Shown here piece by piece: positions 35,731-47,723 of a stretch of DNA of 64,000 nucleotides. Origin of the DNA: Streptococcus porcinus (GTDB lineage: Bacteria > Bacillota > Bacilli > Lactobacillales > Streptococcaceae); assembly GCF_901542335.1 (NCBI RefSeq), contig NZ_LR594036.1, positions 1,798,001 through 1,862,000 of the forward strand, read 5' to 3'. How positions within the stretch are numbered: the first letter of the stretch is position 1; each line of letters starts with the position of its first letter. A program made the translations under genes and the position numbers. The notes beneath the pieces are model-generated. The model saw only the letters and a list, made by a program, of their open reading frames with translations, did no database searches and was not told the origin of the DNA.

Positions 35731-36963
35731 TTATTCCTCCCACTTTTTGAAAGCTAATACTGCATTATGCCCACCAAAACCAAAAGTGTTTGAAATGGCA
35801 TAATGGATTTCTTTTTCTTGTCCTTGTCCAAATATCACATTTGCTTCAATATCGTCAGATAGTTCTCGTGTCCCAGCTGTCATCGGAACATAATCATTGC
35901 GCATTGCTTCCACAGTTGCAATAGCTTCAATCGCACCAGCTGCTCCTAAAAGGTGGCCAGTAAATGATTTGGTTGATGATACAGGCACTTCCTTACCAAG
36001 TACTGCCACAATAGCTTGACTTTCTCCTTTTTCATTTGCAGGAGTTGAAGTTCCGTGGGCATTTACATAGTCAATAGTGTCAGCAGAAATTGAAGCTTCT
36101 TCTAATGCAAGTTTAATAGCTTTACGAGCACCTAAACCTTCCGGATGAGGCGATGTCATATGATAAGAATCGCAAGTATTTCCATAACCCACAATCTCCG
36201 CAAGAATAGTCGCACCTCGTTTTTGAGCGTGTTCAAGACTTTCTAAAACTAGCATGCCTGAACCTTCTCCCATAACAAAGCCATTTCGATCTTTATCAAA
36301 AGGAATCGAAGCACGTGTAGGATTTTCTGTAGTGGATAAAGCAGTTAAACTTTGGAAACCAGCAATGGCAAATTTAGATATAGCTGCTTCTGCTCCACCA
36401 GTTATCATAATATCTTGTAAGCCGAATTTGATAAGATGAAAAGCATCGCCAATGGCATCATTTGATGATGCACAAGCTGTATTAATTGATTTACAAATAC
36501 CATGGGCTCCTACTCGCATAGCAACATTTCCTGCTGCCATATTCGGCAAGGCTTTGGGTAATGTCATTGGTTTAACGCGACGGGGCCCTTTTTCATGTAG
36601 ACGAATGACCTGCTCTTCAATTTCCTGAATGCCACCAATCCCCGTCGCCACAATGACACCGAAACGATCCGAATTAATTGTTTCTAGATCTAATTTAGCG
36701 TTATTTACCGCTTCATTAGCCGCATACAATGCATAAAGAGAATAAGTATCAAATCGATTTAAATCTTTTTTTACAAAATACTTATCAAATGGAAAGTCAT
36801 TCACTTCAGCGGCATTTTTTACAGCAAAATCACTGGTATCAAATTTTGTAATTGGGCCAATACCAATTTTACCATTTTTCAAGCTTGACCAAAAGTCTTT
36901 AGGGGTATTTCCAATCGGAGATGTCAGGCCATATCCTGTTATTACTACTCGCTTAAATGTCAT
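35731..36963 (-). CDS. fabF: 3-oxoacyl-ACP synthase II
   Basis: 410-aa elongating condensing enzyme. The nucleophile is the Cys in NTACASSNDAIG (about 164), and the two catalytic histidines are in NAHGTSTPANEKGE and TKSFTGHLLGAAGAIEA. FGFGGHNAVL marks the C-terminus. It lies 16 bases after fabG. Confidence 0.97.
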   Translation of the reverse strand: MTFKRVVITGYGLTSPIGNTPKDFWSSLKNGKIGIGPITKFDTSDFAVKNAAEVNDFPFDKYFVKKDLNRFDTYSLYALYAANEAVNNAKLDLETINSDRFGVIVATGIGGIQEIEEQVIRLHEKGPRRVKPMTLPKALPNMAAGNVAMRVGAHGICKSINTACASSNDAIGDAFHLIKFGLQDIMITGGAEAAISKFAIAGFQSLTALSTTENPTRASIPFDKDRNGFVMGEGSGMLVLESLEHAQKRGATILAEIVGYGNTCDSYHMTSPHPEGLGARKAIKLALEEASISADTIDYVNAHGTSTPANEKGESQAIVAVLGKEVPVSSTKSFTGHLLGAAGAIEAIATVEAMRNDYVPMTAGTRELSDDIEANVIFGQGQEKEIHYAISNTFGFGGHNAVLAFKKWEE

Positions 36964-36979
36964 TTTTATTACCTCAATC

Positions 36980-37714
36980 TTATTGCATGGTCATTCCGCC
37001 ATCAATGGCGATAACTTGACCTGTGATATAACTTTGACTAGCTAAATAACTTGTCAATTTAGCGACTTCTTCAGCCTTCCCAATTCGTTTCATAGGAATT
37101 TGACTAAGAATAGCCTCTCTTGTTTTTTCCGATAACACATCAGTCATATCTGATTCAATAAATCCTGGAGCAATAGCATTGACAGTAATTCCGCGTCCTG
37201 CCACTTCTCTAGCAACTGATTTTGTAAAACCAATCAATCCTGCTTTTGAAGCTGCATAATTGGCTTGACCAATATTCCCAGTTAAGCCAACTACACTAGA
37301 CAGGTTGATAATAGCACCTTGTCGTGCTTTTGACATCGGTTTTAAGACTGATTTTGTCATATTAAATGCTCCGGTTAAATTAATTCTTAACACAGTCTCA
37401 AAATCTTCCTGAGTCATTTTTAATAAGAGTTTATCATAGGTAATACCAGCATTATTAATGAGAATGTCTACTGATCCAAATAATTCAATAGCTTCATTAA
37501 TCATTCGCTCAGCGTCTTTTTGATCTGAAACGTCTCCAGAAATAAAGAATACCTTACCCTCAAATACTTCAAAAGATGATAAAACTTCTGGTGCCACAGA
37601 TGATCTGCCATTTAAGATGACATTAGCTCCCAATTGAGCAAATTCTTTTGCAATAGCTAAGCCGATACCTCGAGTTGATCCAGTAATAAAAATATTTTTA
37701 CCTTTTACATCCAT
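36980..37714 (-). CDS. fabG: 3-oxoacyl-ACP reductase
   Basis: 244-aa short-chain dehydrogenase using NADPH. The Rossmann motif is GSTRGIG (about 12-18), the NNAG motif INNAGIT, and the catalytic Ser-Tyr-Lys run is INLSSVVGLTGNIGQANYAASKAG. The C-terminus YITGQVIAIDGGMTMQ is typical. It overlaps fabD by 10 bases. Confidence 0.97.
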   Translation of the reverse strand: MDVKGKNIFITGSTRGIGLAIAKEFAQLGANVILNGRSSVAPEVLSSFEVFEGKVFFISGDVSDQKDAERMINEAIELFGSVDILINNAGITYDKLLLKMTQEDFETVLRINLTGAFNMTKSVLKPMSKARQGAIINLSSVVGLTGNIGQANYAASKAGLIGFTKSVAREVAGRGITVNAIAPGFIESDMTDVLSEKTREAILSQIPMKRIGKAEEVAKLTSYLASQSYITGQVIAIDGGMTMQ

Positions 37715-38646
37715 TTCTTTTCTTTCCTACCTTCTAAATAGTGTCGCAATGAAGCTATATCTTCAATACTAGTTGTTTCTAAGCTTTTATCAATTTTTTT
37801 AATGAAGCCACTTAAAATACTTCCAGGACCAATCTCAATCACTTGGTCGCAACCTCTCTCCTGAAGTTTTTTGATGCTCTCATAAAACCTGACTGGTTCC
37901 ATAACTTGGCGAGCTAATAATTGAGGAACTTCATCTCGGTTCATAACATCTGCTTCCGTATTCCCAATTAAAGGACATTCGAAATCTTTAAAGTCTATTT
38001 TTCCCAATTCTTGACTTAGTTTAATGCTGGCTGATTCTAACAAAGCTGTATGAAATGGTCCAGAAACATTAAGTGGAATCAAACGTTTAACTCCTCTTTC
38101 CTTTAAAAGCTCAACCGCTTCATTAACTGCTTCAGTTTGGCCTCCTATAACTATCTGACCAGGTGTATTATAGTTAGCCGGTGATACAACCCCTTTATGC
38201 GATGCCAATTGACATACTTTTTCAATCAGTTCAGCAGGGGTGTTCAATACAGCTACCATTTTACCTGAACCTACTGGAGCAGCTTCTTCCATGAATTGAC
38301 CACGTTTAGCAACTAATTGCAAAGCCTCCTCAAAAGAGATAGCTCCTGACGCTACTAAAGCCGAATATTCTCCAAGGGAAAGTCCTGCTACCATATCAGG
38401 TTTGATATCAAAACTTGTTAATACTCGGTAAATAGCAATTGAAGTCGTCAAAATCGCTGGTTGTGTGTAACGAGTTTGATTTAGTTTTTCAGCATCTGTA
38501 TCAATTAGCTGTCGTAAATCATAACCTAGTAATTCTTGAGCTTGATCAAAGGTTTTCTTGGCAATAGGATAGGTCTCATAAAAGTCGTGACCCATACCTA
38601 TTTTTTGAGCTCCCTGTCCTGCAAATAAAAAAGCAATTTTTGTCAT
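37705..38646 (-). CDS. fabD: Malonyl-CoA-ACP transacylase
   Basis: 313-aa enzyme that loads malonate on ACP. The oxyanion motif FAGQGAQ, the nucleophile Ser in GLSLGEYSAL (about 92), the Arg in KRGQFMEEA and the His in GPFHTALL are all present. It lies 28 bases after fabK and overlaps fabG. Confidence 0.97.
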   Translation of the reverse strand: MTKIAFLFAGQGAQKIGMGHDFYETYPIAKKTFDQAQELLGYDLRQLIDTDAEKLNQTRYTQPAILTTSIAIYRVLTSFDIKPDMVAGLSLGEYSALVASGAISFEEALQLVAKRGQFMEEAAPVGSGKMVAVLNTPAELIEKVCQLASHKGVVSPANYNTPGQIVIGGQTEAVNEAVELLKERGVKRLIPLNVSGPFHTALLESASIKLSQELGKIDFKDFECPLIGNTEADVMNRDEVPQLLARQVMEPVRFYESIKKLQERGCDQVIEIGPGSILSGFIKKIDKSLETTSIEDIASLRHYLEGRKEKKWM

Positions 38647-38674
38647 TTATCATCCTCGTCTATGTCAAAATGAT

Positions 38675-39643
38675 TTAGTCTATCTTAATGGTTTCCCAAC
38701 GCTTAAATTCTTGTTGAATAACAGCTGCTGCTCCATAGAAGATATCTTCAATGATCGCTTGACAACTTTCTTCTTTTTGAATTAAGCCAGCAATTTGACC
38801 AGCCATAACGGATCCATTAACCACATCACCGTCAACAACAGCGTTTCGCAAAGCTCCAGCTCCCATTTCTTCAATATCTTGAACTGTACGTTTATCCGCT
38901 AAAAACTCTTTTTCAGCTTTTGCATAAGCCGATGTCAATTTATTTTTTAAGGCACGTACTGGGTGTCCAACAACTTGGGCAGATACAATAGTGTCGATAT
39001 CTTTTGCTTTTAAAATTTTATCCTTGAAATTCTGATGAGCATTTGATTCTTTTGCAACAACAAAACGTGTTCCAACTTGTACAGCTTCCGCTCCAAGCAT
39101 AAAGGCTGCAGCGGCTCCTTGTCCGTCAGCAATCCCTCCAGCTGCAACAACTGGTATAGAAATACTGTCCACCACTTGGCGCACCAATGTCATAGTAGTC
39201 AATTTCCCAATATGACCCCCAGCTTCCATTCCTTCAGTAATGACTGCATCAACTCCTAATTTTTCCATACGTTTTGCCAGTGCAACACTTGGAACTACCG
39301 GAATCACAATGATTCCTGCTTGGTGCAATCTCTCCATGTATTTACCAGGATTCCCCGCACCAGTCGTTACCACTTTAACACCTTCTTCAATCACTAAGTC
39401 AACTATATCATCCGCAAAGGGTGAAAGTAGCATAATATTGACACCAAATGGCTTATCGGTAATTGATTTAACGCGGTCAATATTGGCCTTAACGACTTCT
39501 TTTGGTGCGTTTCCTCCACCAATAATGCCTAAGCCACCAGCATTGGAAACTGCTCCCGCAAGGTCACCATCTGCAACCCAAGCCATCCCTCCTTGAAAAA
39601 TAGGGTATTCAATATCTAGTAATTCTGTAATACGTGTTTTCAT
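38675..39643 (-). CDS. fabK: Enoyl-ACP reductase II (FMN-dependent)
   Basis: 322-aa TIM-barrel flavoenzyme that replaces FabI in streptococci. Signatures include YPIFQGGMAWVADGDLAGAVSNAGGLGIIGGGNAP, TTGAGNPGKYM, TEGMEAGGHIGK and VPVVAAGGIADGQGAAAAFMLGAEAVQVGTRF for FMN/NADH binding. It is the first gene after an internal promoter region with a FabT box. FabK makes these bacteria naturally insensitive to FabI inhibitors such as triclosan, which is established for the family. Confidence 0.97.
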   Translation of the reverse strand: MKTRITELLDIEYPIFQGGMAWVADGDLAGAVSNAGGLGIIGGGNAPKEVVKANIDRVKSITDKPFGVNIMLLSPFADDIVDLVIEEGVKVVTTGAGNPGKYMERLHQAGIIVIPVVPSVALAKRMEKLGVDAVITEGMEAGGHIGKLTTMTLVRQVVDSISIPVVAAGGIADGQGAAAAFMLGAEAVQVGTRFVVAKESNAHQNFKDKILKAKDIDTIVSAQVVGHPVRALKNKLTSAYAKAEKEFLADKRTVQDIEEMGAGALRNAVVDGDVVNGSVMAGQIAGLIQKEESCQAIIEDIFYGAAAVIQQEFKRWETIKID

Positions 39644-39668
39644 AGTATCCTTCTCTTGCCGTAAAATA

Positions 39669-39684
39669 ATTTGATAATCAAACT
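39669..39684. promoter_or_regulatory. FabT box upstream of fabK
   Basis: ATTTGATAATCAAACT contains the palindrome TTTGATAATCAAA, matching the FabT operator. It lies 26 bases upstream of the fabK start, in the interval after acpP, so FabT can act on an internal promoter as well as its own. Confidence 0.8.
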
Positions 39685-39783
39685 ATATAGAAATAAAGAA
39701 AGAGTGAGTTAGGTCCTTTTGACAGGGGGCTAATCTCACCCTCAATGATATGATGTCTCGTCATATACTTAAAAAGCTAAGTT

Positions 39784-40008
39784 TTATTTTGTTTTTTCTT
39801 CAACATAGGCAACCAAATCACCTACAGTATTCAAACCTTCTTCAGTTTCAATTTGAATATCAAAAGCATCTTCAATCTCTGAAATGACTTGGAATACATC
39901 GAGTGAATCAGCATCTAAGTCATCAAAAGTTGTTTCCATTTTGATTTCCTCTGCTTCTTTACCAAGTTCTTCAACGATAATTTCTTGTACTTTTTCAAAT
40001 ACTGACAT
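39784..40008 (-). CDS. acpP: Acyl carrier protein
   Basis: 74-aa acidic carrier with the phosphopantetheine site DADSLDVF (Ser35). ATG 40008 ([10 protein letters not shown]) is chosen since AAGGAGA lies just before; the frame is open further upstream without a ribosome site. It sits between fabH and fabK. Confidence 0.95.
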   Translation of the reverse strand: MSVFEKVQEIIVEELGKEAEEIKMETTFDDLDADSLDVFQVISEIEDAFDIQIETEEGLNTVGDLVAYVEEKTK

Positions 40009-40068
40009 TATATTTCTCCTTAAATATTCTTTATTTATTTTTATAATGTGCAAAGGCACATAATATAA

Positions 40069-41043
40069 CTAGATTTTAACAATTAGACTTCCCCATGTCA
40101 AACCTCCACCAAAACCAGAAAGTAAGACAGTTTGGCTACCATCTAATAAAATATGACCATCTTGAACTGCCTCTGATAGGAGAATTGGTATACTAGCTGC
40201 GCTAGTATTACCATAGTTCATCATATTTTCTAAAAATTTCTCACGAGGACAAGCAATCTTTCTAGCCATTTTATCTAAAATGCGTCGATTTGCTTGATGA
40301 AGTAAGAAATAATCAATATTTTCTTTCGATAATGAGGAATCTTCTATCAACTGCTTGATGTTTTTGGCAACATCTCGAATAGCAAAATCAAAGATAGCTC
40401 TTCCATCCATTCGGATAAAAGGAGAACTGTCCGTTTCATCAGAAAAAGGTGAATTCAATCCACTCTGTCCAGATGTTAAGCTAGAGCCTCTTCTACCGTC
40501 AGTATTCAAAGACTCAGCTAAAAAATGACAAGTTTCAGATGATTCTAACAAAACACCCCCAGCACCATCACCAAAAAGAACAGCGGTTGAACGGTCTGAC
40601 CAGTCTAAGCTCTTAGAAAGAGTTTCAGCTCCGATAACCATTCCTTTTTGATAAGCCCCTGAACTAATCAACTTGTCTGCCATTGCTAAGGCAAAGACAA
40701 AGCCACTACAAGCAGCAGTCATATCAAAAGCAAAAGCTTTTGTTGCACCAGTATAAGCTTGCACCTTAGCTGCTACTGAAGGCATAACGGTATCAGCAGA
40801 AATTGTCGCAACAATAATAAAATCAATATCAGTAGCTTGATAATCTGATTTTTCTAGCAATTGCTGAGCAACCTGACTAGCTAAATCACTAGTCGTTTCC
40901 GATTTTGTTATACGTCGTTTTCTAATGCCTGTCCTTGAAGAAATCCACTCATCGTTTGTCTCTAAAATACTGGTCAAGTCCTCATTACTAACCACTTGAT
41001 CGGGTAAATAATGAGCTACCTGACTAATTTTTGAATAAGGCAT
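40069..41043 (-). CDS. fabH: 3-oxoacyl-ACP synthase III
   Basis: 324-aa initiating condensing enzyme that joins acetyl-CoA with malonyl-ACP. The catalytic triad is Cys112 in [11 protein letters not shown], His in [10 protein letters not shown] and Asn in [10 protein letters not shown]. Its start overlaps the fabT stop, implying co-translation with its regulator. Confidence 0.97.
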   Translation of the reverse strand: MPYSKISQVAHYLPDQVVSNEDLTSILETNDEWISSRTGIRKRRITKSETTSDLASQVAQQLLEKSDYQATDIDFIIVATISADTVMPSVAAKVQAYTGATKAFAFDMTAACSGFVFALAMADKLISSGAYQKGMVIGAETLSKSLDWSDRSTAVLFGDGAGGVLLESSETCHFLAESLNTDGRRGSSLTSGQSGLNSPFSDETDSSPFIRMDGRAIFDFAIRDVAKNIKQLIEDSSLSKENIDYFLLHQANRRILDKMARKIACPREKFLENMMNYGNTSAASIPILLSEAVQDGHILLDGSQTVLLSGFGGGLTWGSLIVKI

Positions 41044-41477
41044 TAAACCAAGTCCTCCAGAAACTGATGTAAATTTTCTAAGCCTCTTAGAAGGGCTTTC
41101 ATAGCTTCTTCATCCATGTCTGCAACAACGTGTCCGACCATGTTTTTATGAAATTGAGCATGTAAACGATCCAAGAGTCTTCCTTTTTTCGTCAAATTTA
41201 AATAGACAACTCGACGGTCTGAACTGGAGCGTCTTCGCTCAATATAGCCTTTAGCTTCGAGTTTGTTGAGACTAGTGGTTACAGTGCCTAAAGTCACCAT
41301 AAGCTCCCTAGCGATATCACTTGGAGTAACATTTTCAAACTTTCCAATAATTTCAATAGTATGCATTTCTTTTATAGAAACATCCTTGAACTGGCTAGTT
41401 TTCAAACTCATTTCTTCAATGACCAAAATCCGATTGAACACATCAACTAGGTAGTCATTTATTTTTGTATATTCCAA
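41043..41477 (-). CDS. fabT: MarR-family fatty acid synthesis repressor FabT
   Basis: 144-aa repressor with a winged helix ([47 protein letters not shown]). In streptococci it uses long-chain acyl-ACP as co-repressor to shut down the fab genes except fabM. The TTG start at 41477 is chosen because GGGAGGTGACAAC lies directly upstream and gives the family length. A FabT box lies 24 bases upstream, indicating autorepression. Confidence 0.94.
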   Translation of the reverse strand: MEYTKINDYLVDVFNRILVIEEMSLKTSQFKDVSIKEMHTIEIIGKFENVTPSDIARELMVTLGTVTTSLNKLEAKGYIERRRSSSDRRVVYLNLTKKGRLLDRLHAQFHKNMVGHVVADMDEEAMKALLRGLENLHQFLEDLV

Positions 41478-41500
41478 GTTGTCACCTCCCAACAATAAAC

Positions 41501-41515
41501 TTTGACTATCAAATT
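41501..41515. promoter_or_regulatory. FabT box upstream of fabT
   Basis: TTTGACTATCAAATT, one base from a perfect TTTGATTATCAAA palindrome, upstream of the fabT start. Confidence 0.78.
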
Positions 41516-41550
41516 ATATCAAACACCAAAGTATTTTGCAAGGTTTTACT

Positions 41551-42342
41551 CTATTTTCCTTGAAATTTAGGTAATCGTCTTTCCGAGAAAGCTCTAACAC
41601 CTTCCTTGAAATCCTCTTTGAAAGCAAGTTGTTCTTGGAGGTCCAATTCTAGACGAGCATAATCAGTCCACTCTTTAAAAAAACTTTCCCAAATAAGCTT
41701 TTTCATAGCAGCGTAGGAATTTGATGAGCCACGTCTTAATCTTTTTAAGAGTTGGCTTAATGTTTTTTCAAGCTCTAGACTTTCAACTGCTTTATAAACA
41801 AAACCATATTCTTGAGCCTTTTCAGCTGTTACCCCTTCTCCTGTCATAACCAGATGAGTGGCTCGATTAAGTCCTACCGCCCTTGTCAAAAAGAAGAGTC
41901 CACCAGCATCCGGAGCTAAAGCAACATTAACAAAAGCTTGGATAAACTTTGTTTTCAGACTTGAAATACAAAAATCAACTGCTAGAGCCATGTTTGCTGC
42001 TGCTCCTGCAACTGCTCCATCGGTACACATGATTACTGGCTTCGCTAATTGCTTGATTGCAAAGGAGATTTCCTGAACTAATTTAGCAATATCCACAAGT
42101 GACTGGATGTCGTCATCAGCCACAGCTTTTTCCATTTCAACCAGATCCCCACCCACAGAGAAAACTGAACCCTTAGCCTTAATAATCAAAAAACGTATAG
42201 CATCATCACTAGCAACAGTCTTGATTGCATGTAGTATCTCCTGACACATAGGAACGTTGAAACCATTTGATACTTCCGGTCTGTTGAGAGTTAAAACAGC
42301 TAAGTCACTTTCTTTTTCAAACATAATATTTTGAAATGTCAT
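41551..42342 (-). CDS. fabM: trans-2-decenoyl-ACP isomerase
   Basis: 263-aa crotonase-fold isomerase that converts trans-2- to cis-3-decenoyl-ACP for unsaturated fatty acid synthesis in streptococci. Crotonase features are [39 protein letters not shown] and the oxyanion region [12 protein letters not shown]. It stands first in the locus with its own promoter region and FabT-like box, separate from the fabT-fabH operon. Confidence 0.9.
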   Translation of the reverse strand: MTFQNIMFEKESDLAVLTLNRPEVSNGFNVPMCQEILHAIKTVASDDAIRFLIIKAKGSVFSVGGDLVEMEKAVADDDIQSLVDIAKLVQEISFAIKQLAKPVIMCTDGAVAGAAANMALAVDFCISSLKTKFIQAFVNVALAPDAGGLFFLTRAVGLNRATHLVMTGEGVTAEKAQEYGFVYKAVESLELEKTLSQLLKRLRRGSSNSYAAMKKLIWESFFKEWTDYARLELDLQEQLAFKEDFKEGVRAFSERRLPKFQGK

Positions 42343-42395
42343 ATTAGCCTACTTTCTTATTTTATTTGATCACAAAATTATTTTTATATAAAGTT

Positions 42396-42411
42396 ATTTG
42401 ATAATCAAACT
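42396..42411. promoter_or_regulatory. FabT-like box upstream of fabM
   Basis: ATTTGATAATCAAACT, identical to the 16 bases found upstream of fabK. It lies about 54 bases upstream of fabM, which is usually reported as weakly or not FabT-regulated. Confidence 0.75.
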
Positions 42412-42461
42412 AAATATGTTTAATATTCTACACCACATATTCCAAAGATGCAAGTTTTTTT

Positions 42462-42499
42462 CAAAAAAAAATAACTTAGAAGAGTATCTTCTAAGTTAT
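42462..42499 (-). terminator. Terminator after dnaJ
   Basis: A perfect 13-bp stem (ATAACTTAGAAGA and complement) with a 3-base loop, followed on the minus strand by a long T-run. Confidence 0.88.
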
Positions 42500-42505
42500 G
42501 ATTTT

Positions 42506-43645
42506 TTAAATATCTTCTAAAGCATCCTTCATTTTATCAAAGAAACCTTTTTTCTTTGGTGTGCTAACTTCTTGGCCACTTGCTTGCGCAAAAGCTTGAA
42601 GAGCTTCTTTTTGTTTATCATTTAGTTTGGTTGGAGTTACAATATTAATTGTAACATGCTGATCGCCTTGTCCTGCACCCCGAAGTTTAGGAGCACCTTT
42701 GCCTTTCAAGCGGAAAACTTTTCCTGTTTGCGTTCCTGCAGGAATAGCCATTTCAACATCTCCATGAACTGTAGGGATATCGACTACATCTCCCAAAGCA
42801 GCTTGTACAAAGCTAATGTTCATCGTATAGTAAATGGTTGAGCCGTTCCGTTCGAATTTCTTACTTGGAAGAACATTTAAGACCACGAATAAGTCTCCAT
42901 AAGGACCTCCATTAAACCCTGCCTCACCTTGACCTTGCAAACGAATCTGTTGGCCTGTTTCTACTCCTGCTGGTATTTTAACAGAAACTTTATGAGTCTC
43001 TTTTTCATGACCTGTTCCATGACAAGTTTGACATGGTTCTTTAATTTCTTGTCCTGTTCCATGACAAACATCACAGGTTACTTGACGACGCATCATTCCA
43101 AGTGGTGTTTGAGTGTCTACATTGATAACACCCGAACCATGACAGCGACCACACGTTACAGGACTAGTTCCTGGTTTAGCACCTGAGCCAGCACACGTAT
43201 GACAAGTTGCTTCACGATGATAAGAAACTTCTTTTTCAGCTCCGAAAATAGCCTCTTCAAAGGATAGGTTAACGCGGTACTGTAAATCGTCACCTTGTCT
43301 TGGAGCATTAGGATTACGCATCCCGCCGCCCCCTCCAAAGAAACTGGAGAAAATATCTTCAAAGCCACCGAATCCAGAGCCATCAAAACCACCGAATCCA
43401 CCAGCACCGCCACCAAAACCACCTTGTGCGCCTGCTGCACCATATTGGTCATAAGCAGCTCGTTTTTGTGAGTCACTCAAAGTTTCATATGCTTCCTGAA
43501 TGTCTTTATATTTTTGCTCAGCTCCAGTTTCTTTATTGATGTCTGGATGGTACTTTTTTGACATCTTCCGATAAGCTTTTTTAATTTCATCTTGCGAGGC
43601 ATTCTTTGATACCCCCAAGCGGTCATAAAATTCTGTATTATTCAT
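42506..43645 (-). CDS. dnaJ: Chaperone protein DnaJ
   Basis: 379-aa Hsp40 co-chaperone. J domain with HPD (KKYHPDINK) at about 33-35, Gly/Phe-rich linker (75-115), four zinc-binding CxxCxGxG repeats ([32 protein letters not shown]), and the C-terminal substrate domain. It is separated from dnaK by 417 bases with a terminator, so it probably has its own promoter. Confidence 0.97.
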   Translation of the reverse strand: MNNTEFYDRLGVSKNASQDEIKKAYRKMSKKYHPDINKETGAEQKYKDIQEAYETLSDSQKRAAYDQYGAAGAQGGFGGGAGGFGGFDGSGFGGFEDIFSSFFGGGGGMRNPNAPRQGDDLQYRVNLSFEEAIFGAEKEVSYHREATCHTCAGSGAKPGTSPVTCGRCHGSGVINVDTQTPLGMMRRQVTCDVCHGTGQEIKEPCQTCHGTGHEKETHKVSVKIPAGVETGQQIRLQGQGEAGFNGGPYGDLFVVLNVLPSKKFERNGSTIYYTMNISFVQAALGDVVDIPTVHGDVEMAIPAGTQTGKVFRLKGKGAPKLRGAGQGDQHVTINIVTPTKLNDKQKEALQAFAQASGQEVSTPKKKGFFDKMKDALEDI

Positions 43646-43848
43646 AGTATTAAGATATAAAAGTCGTTAATATCTCCACAAAAATAAGAACAAGAGTCAA
43701 GTATTTGCCTCTAGAAAATTCCTTTTTATAGAGCTGCGGCCCATTTAAGCACATTTAGCTGCCCGCCTTCACATGAACGACCGTGTTCAGCTTTTGAACA
43801 CCTTGATTCCTTTCTGTATGATTAAAAGGTAAACCTAATCAATTAGCC

Positions 43849-43875
43849 AAAAACAGAGGTCTGGTAAAACCTCTG
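43849..43875 (-). terminator. Terminator between dnaK and dnaJ
   Basis: CAGAGGT/ACCTCTG stem with an 8-base loop and TTTTT after it on the minus strand. It lies about 190 bases beyond the dnaK stop. The rest of 43646-44062 contains short inverted repeats (GAGAC/GTCTC, TGTTCA/TGAACA) and no gene. Confidence 0.8.
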
Positions 43876-44062
43876 ACTTTGGATATTTTACTCATCATAG
43901 ACTGAGACAATACAAAGTCTCACCCAAATATCGATTATTGTTTTATTAAACAGGAGGAGAGACAATCACGCATTTTCAAATGATTACCTCGCCTTTTTAC
44001 TAACTTCAACACCTAATAATATAAGGAACTAGCTTAGATTAGCTCTGTCTAATAGGATAAGC

Positions 44063-45922
<1,860 letters not shown>

Positions 45923-45974
45923 CTAGTTTAACGACTTGGCGGTCGAAAATGATTATCTGTTAAATGAATAGTTG

Positions 45975-46514
45975 TTAATTATAAACAAGAACCATTGCGG
46001 GTCTAAGTAATCTTTCATGAAGCTTATAGCCTTTTTGGAAAACCTCTGCAATGCTATCTGCTGGATGATTGTCATCAGCTGGCAATGTTTGCACGGCCAT
46101 ATGTAAATTATGGTCAAAGCTTTCTGTCGCTACTTCTTCAATTCCTTCTTCTTTTAATGCCTGAACGAGACTTTCTTGAACCATCACTAAACCTTTTTTA
46201 ACATCGTCGGTTAAGCCTTCAACAGCAAGCGCGCGTTCAAGATTATCTAAGCTCGGTAAGATTTTTTTTGCTAAATCCTGTGAACGATAGCGTTGAAGGT
46301 TCTGACGTTCTTCATTAGCTCGGCGTTGAATATTTTGCATTTCAGCATGGGCACGAAGGTATTTATTTTCAAAATCTTCCGCCTTCTCAAGAGCTAATTC
46401 TAATTCTGTTTTTTCAATGGGTGCCTCAGTTTCTTCAACCTTTTTTTGCTCAGTCTCCTCGGTCACATTTTCAATTTCTTCTTTTTGAATATCTTCTTTA
46501 TCTTTCTTTGACAA
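45975..46514 (-). CDS. grpE: Nucleotide exchange factor GrpE
   Basis: 179-aa dimeric exchange factor for DnaK. An acidic N-terminus rich in Glu/Lys is followed by a long coiled coil (about 40-95, [25 protein letters not shown]) and the beta domain [36 protein letters not shown]. It sits between hrcA and dnaK. Confidence 0.96.
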   Translation of the reverse strand: MSKKDKEDIQKEEIENVTEETEQKKVEETEAPIEKTELELALEKAEDFENKYLRAHAEMQNIQRRANEERQNLQRYRSQDLAKKILPSLDNLERALAVEGLTDDVKKGLVMVQESLVQALKEEGIEEVATESFDHNLHMAVQTLPADDNHPADSIAEVFQKGYKLHERLLRPAMVLVYN

Positions 46515-46557
46515 TTGAAGGTCCTCTTTCTTTATTTTCTTTGAACAAGGTTATAAA

Positions 46558-47598
46558 CTAATGAACCTCGTAATGATTACTGTTTAAATAGCGATAGTAA
46601 TCTCTCAGTTTCACTGCCAAAATACGTCCTACCACATTAATTAAACTAACATTTCGTCGATAATTCATATCAATGGGGCCTATTAGGCTAAGTAAACCAA
46701 ATCCTCGATAAGGGATAAGAAATTTATAAGTCAAAAGACTTAAGTCTGCTAAAGCTGGTTCACTACTATCAGCAACTTGAACGGTAGCCATTTCATTTTC
46801 TGCCATACTTTGGCGTATTGTCAAAGCTAAACTTTGTTCATTGTCTAAATACTGATAAGTTTGTAAGCCTGCATAATCAAGGGCATGAACCTTGCCATCT
46901 ACAAAAACACTTTCTTGAAATAATCCCTTAAAAATATAATCAAACAAATCTAAAACATTATCCGTTACTGTAAAATATTTCTGAAGAACTTGAGGAATTT
47001 CAGTTCTTAGTTTGTAGTGAACATCCATTAGTTCTCGTCCTAGTAAACGTTCATCTACAATTTCCTTTAAGATGAATAAATCACGCTTTAGAAAGTTTTT
47101 AGGAATAGCAAACTGGACTGTAATCGGCTTAGATTCATCCAGATTAAGGACAGCTAAAGCATCGTGATTGGAAAGTTTAACAATTTCAAAACCTGTCAGC
47201 TTTTGCCTCGACGGCTCTACATCCAAAATAGCAACTGTATAACCTGTAATCGCAGCTAAGACATGACTTGCTTTTGCCAGTATATCCTCTAGCTTAAAGG
47301 CTTCAAAATCAAAAGCTTTCACAAGCTGATAGACATCTCTTTCATCAATACTGTCAAGATTCAAAGAATGCTCGACAAAATATTTAAACCCTGCCGCACT
47401 AGGCATTCGTCCACTTGAGGTATGAGCTTTTTCTAGCAACCCCAACTTCTCAAGCTTAGCCATTTCATTACGAATGGTCGCGCTACTCGTCTCTATACTT
47501 GCTTGCAGAGCTTTTGACCCGACCGGTTCATGAGTTTGCGTGAACAAGTCAACAATCAAATTTAGAATTTCATTCTGACGCTCTGTGATCACTAACAA
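46558..47598 (-). CDS. hrcA: Heat-inducible transcription repressor HrcA
   Basis: 346-aa repressor of class I heat shock genes that binds CIRCE. Winged helix at 1-70 ([28 protein letters not shown]...[38 protein letters not shown]) and a GAF-like dimerisation domain with [16 protein letters not shown] near the end. It is the first gene of the operon, downstream of a consensus promoter bounded by two CIRCE-like sites. Confidence 0.96.
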   Translation of the reverse strand: MLVITERQNEILNLIVDLFTQTHEPVGSKALQASIETSSATIRNEMAKLEKLGLLEKAHTSSGRMPSAAGFKYFVEHSLNLDSIDERDVYQLVKAFDFEAFKLEDILAKASHVLAAITGYTVAILDVEPSRQKLTGFEIVKLSNHDALAVLNLDESKPITVQFAIPKNFLKRDLFILKEIVDERLLGRELMDVHYKLRTEIPQVLQKYFTVTDNVLDLFDYIFKGLFQESVFVDGKVHALDYAGLQTYQYLDNEQSLALTIRQSMAENEMATVQVADSSEPALADLSLLTYKFLIPYRGFGLLSLIGPIDMNYRRNVSLINVVGRILAVKLRDYYRYLNSNHYEVH

Positions 47599-47613
47599 TC
47601 ACCCCTTTCGGAA

Positions 47614-47640
47614 TTAGCACTCAAACCTCAAGACTGCTAA
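47614..47640. promoter_or_regulatory. CIRCE element 1 (HrcA operator)
   Basis: TTAGCACTC-N9-GACTGCTAA, one mismatch from the palindromic CIRCE. It lies between the -10 element and the hrcA start. Confidence 0.88.
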
Positions 47641-47651
47641 CTTATATTTCT

Positions 47652-47679
47652 ATTATACTCTTAATATCCTACCTGTCAA
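47652..47679 (-). promoter_or_regulatory. Promoter of hrcA-grpE-dnaK
   Basis: Minus-strand TTGACA (47679-47674) and TATAAT (47657-47652), spacer 16. Both hexamers are perfect consensus, typical of a vegetative promoter held down by HrcA. Confidence 0.85.
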
Positions 47680-47690
47680 GAAAAAACCTC

Positions 47691-47722
47691 AAAAAATTAG
47701 CACTCTTTTTTTAGAGTGCTAA
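47691..47722 (-). promoter_or_regulatory. CIRCE element 2 doubling as an upstream terminator
   Basis: TTAGCACTC-N8-GAGTGCTAA (47697-47722) has both CIRCE half-sites perfect but an 8-base spacer. On the minus strand the same palindrome is followed by TTTTTT, the form of an intrinsic terminator for the glucosaminidase gene that ends two bases away. One sequence may thus serve as operator and terminator. Confidence 0.75.
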
Positions 47723-47723
47723 T

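Noticed and set aside
43380-43440. Repetitive GGxGG-coding stretch that resembles a short tandem repeat
   Set aside because: It is the Gly/Phe-rich linker of DnaJ, a normal family feature.
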